A DNA stretch of 64,000 nucleotides from Cumulibacter soli (GTDB lineage: Bacteria > Actinomycetota > Actinomycetes > Mycobacteriales > Antricoccaceae), in contig NZ_SMSG01000004.1 of NCBI RefSeq assembly GCF_004382795.1, positions 403,504 to 467,503 of the forward strand, read 5' to 3'. Below, piece after piece: positions 63,003-64,000 of this stretch; the first letter of the stretch is position 1; every line of letters starts with the position of its first letter. The notes below the pieces were generated by a model. It had not been told where the DNA came from. It saw nothing but the letters and a program-made list of their open reading frames with translations, and did no database searches. The translations under genes and the position numbers were made by a program.

Positions 63003-63846
63003 ACCTCAACCGCTGCTGAGCGTGGAGGGTATCGACGTCCACTATGGTCGCGGCCGCTCGATGACGCAGGTCGTCCAGGACGTCGACCTCGAGGTGTGCC
63101 GGGGTGAGATCGTCGGTCTGATCGGCGAAAGCGGCTCCGGAAAGTCGACCGTCGCCCGGGCCATCCTTGGGCTGGTCAACCCCTCCAGCGGGCACATTCG
63201 CCTGGACGGTCAACCGGTGAGCACCTACGGTCGTGCGCAACGGCAGGCACTGCGTCGTAGCGGAACGATCCAGTACGTATTTCAGGATCCGTTGCGCAGC
63301 CTCAACGGTGACCTGCTGATCGGCGATTCGATTGCCGAGCCGGTCTTGATCCGCGGCGACCTGGACAAACACGAGGTCACCTCGAGAGTCCGCGAGTACG
63401 CCGCGAAGGCGCAGCTGGCGGAGGACCTACTCGATCGCTACCCGAGCGAACTGTCCGGTGGACAGCGTCAGCGCGCCGCGATCGCGCGGGCGTTGATCGC
63501 CGAACCCGAACTGCTGATCCTGGACGAGCCCGTCAGCGCACTGGACGCCGCAAATCGGGTACGCATCCTCGACAGCCTGCTCACTTTGCGCGACGGCGGT
63601 ATCGGGATGCTTTACATCTCGCACGATCTTGGGTCTGTCGCGGGCGTGACCGATCGGACGGTCGTGCTTTATCAAGGACGAGTCGTTGAGTCCGGCCCAA
63701 CCGCGCAAGTCGTGACCGCACCGGAGCATCCGTACACCCGCCTATTGGTCGGCTCGGCACCGACCCTGGCCGGCGCATCGCTCTCGCGCGAGGAGCGCAT
63801 CTCGCTGCGCGAGGCACTGGCAGACGTCGAACTGGTTTCGGCGTAG
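62995..63846 (+). CDS. ABC transporter ATPase (DppF-like)
   Basis: 283 residues. Walker A GESGSGKST near residue 43, signature LSGGQRQRA, Walker B LLILDEPVSALD. GTG at 62995 has GCAGGAGG at an ideal distance; the frame upstream lies inside the previous gene. HPYTRLLVGSAPTL near the end is typical of this subunit. Last gene of the importer operon. Confidence 0.9.
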   Translation: MYEPQPLLSVEGIDVHYGRGRSMTQVVQDVDLEVCRGEIVGLIGESGSGKSTVARAILGLVNPSSGHIRLDGQPVSTYGRAQRQALRRSGTIQYVFQDPLRSLNGDLLIGDSIAEPVLIRGDLDKHEVTSRVREYAAKAQLAEDLLDRYPSELSGGQRQRAAIARALIAEPELLILDEPVSALDAANRVRILDSLLTLRDGGIGMLYISHDLGSVAGVTDRTVVLYQGRVVESGPTAQVVTAPEHPYTRLLVGSAPTLAGASLSREERISLREALADVELVSA

Positions 63847-63918
63847 TCGCGCCGGCGGCGTTTGGTTCCATCGACATCGTCAGCAGGCCATTCACCGACA
63901 TGCGCGACGGTACCGCGG

Positions 63919-64000
63919 CTAGTTGTGATGTCCAGGCAGGTTGTTGAGTCTGCTCATTGGTGGGGCTCCGATTGCGGTGTGGTGCCTGTGGTGATTGTAG
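63919..64000 (-). CDS. IS481-type transposase, C-terminal end only (cut by window edge)
   Basis: The last 26 codons read YNHHRHHTAIGAPPMSR, then LNNLPGHHN and a stop. This is the typical end of an integrase-core transposase of the IS481 group (YNxxRxHTALGGxPPxSR). The rest lies beyond the window. Sequence between 63847 and 63918 shows no gene and may hold the element's end. Confidence 0.7.
   Translation of the reverse strand, partial: YNHHRHHTAIGAPPMSRLNNLPGHHN

Overview
The window is GC-rich chromosomal DNA from an actinomycete. The main evidence is an aerobic cobalamin pathway of the actinobacterial type (CobG, CobF, CobN with a ChlID-like ATPase), a Bpa/PafE proteasome activator ending in GQYL, the LldD2 and GuaB1 forms known from mycobacteria, and many genes with a TAnnnT box 6-8 bases before the start codon, typical of leaderless transcription. 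No species is named because nothing here fixes one. No rRNA, CRISPR array or prophage is visible. The only mobile-element trace is the tail of an IS481-type transposase at the right edge.

Region 1 (1-17200) is a cobalamin block: a chelatase ATPase (cut by the left edge), cobL, cobM, cobIJ, cobH, cobG, cobN, cobT, cobS, cobF, cobQ and a histidine phosphatase. Two cobalamin riboswitches, one per strand, lie before the chelatase ATPase and before cobN, so the two halves of the cobalt-insertion machine would be shut off together by B12. A long hairpin separates cobN from cobT. CobA/SUMT, CobK, CobB, CobO, CobP and CobD are not in the window.

Region 2 (17200-31000) holds small membrane proteins and lipoproteins, tadA diverging from tyrA, an aquaporin, a CAAX-type protease, a quinone oxidoreductase and the proteasome activator. 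It also has four minus-strand tRNA genes: Ser-CGA, Arg-ACG, Ser-GCT and Ser-TGA. Two of the tRNA-Ser genes are followed by tandem hairpins sharing the loop TGAGGTACGA. Region 3 (29300-34300) is an operon of serS and two HAD phosphatases, diverging from guaB1 and a small metallopeptidase.

Region 4 (34300-44500) contains a glycine betaine/proline ABC transporter (proV-proW-proX) behind a long leader, lldD2, an orphan GroES-like gene, pheA with a histidine phosphatase, a D-2-hydroxyacid dehydrogenase and two related membrane proteins. Intergenic spaces here carry several unrelated short tandem repeats, including a nine-unit array of about 35 bp. Region 5 (44700-54300) is general metabolism: an MFS transporter, glpD, a fatty-acyl-CoA ligase, a rhodanese, hydrolases and an Fpg/Nei glycosylase.

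Region 6 (54379-63846) looks like one catabolic unit: two luciferase-like monooxygenases with an alpha/beta hydrolase between them, a divergent LysR regulator, and a five-gene peptide/nickel-type ABC importer. Similar palindromes precede the monooxygenase operon/lysR and the importer. The substrate is unknown; organosulfur compounds or aminopolycarboxylates are possibilities from the NtaA/SnaA/DszA family.

Across the window a 75-bp palindromic element of exactly constant length occurs three times (6427, 24921, 39612).
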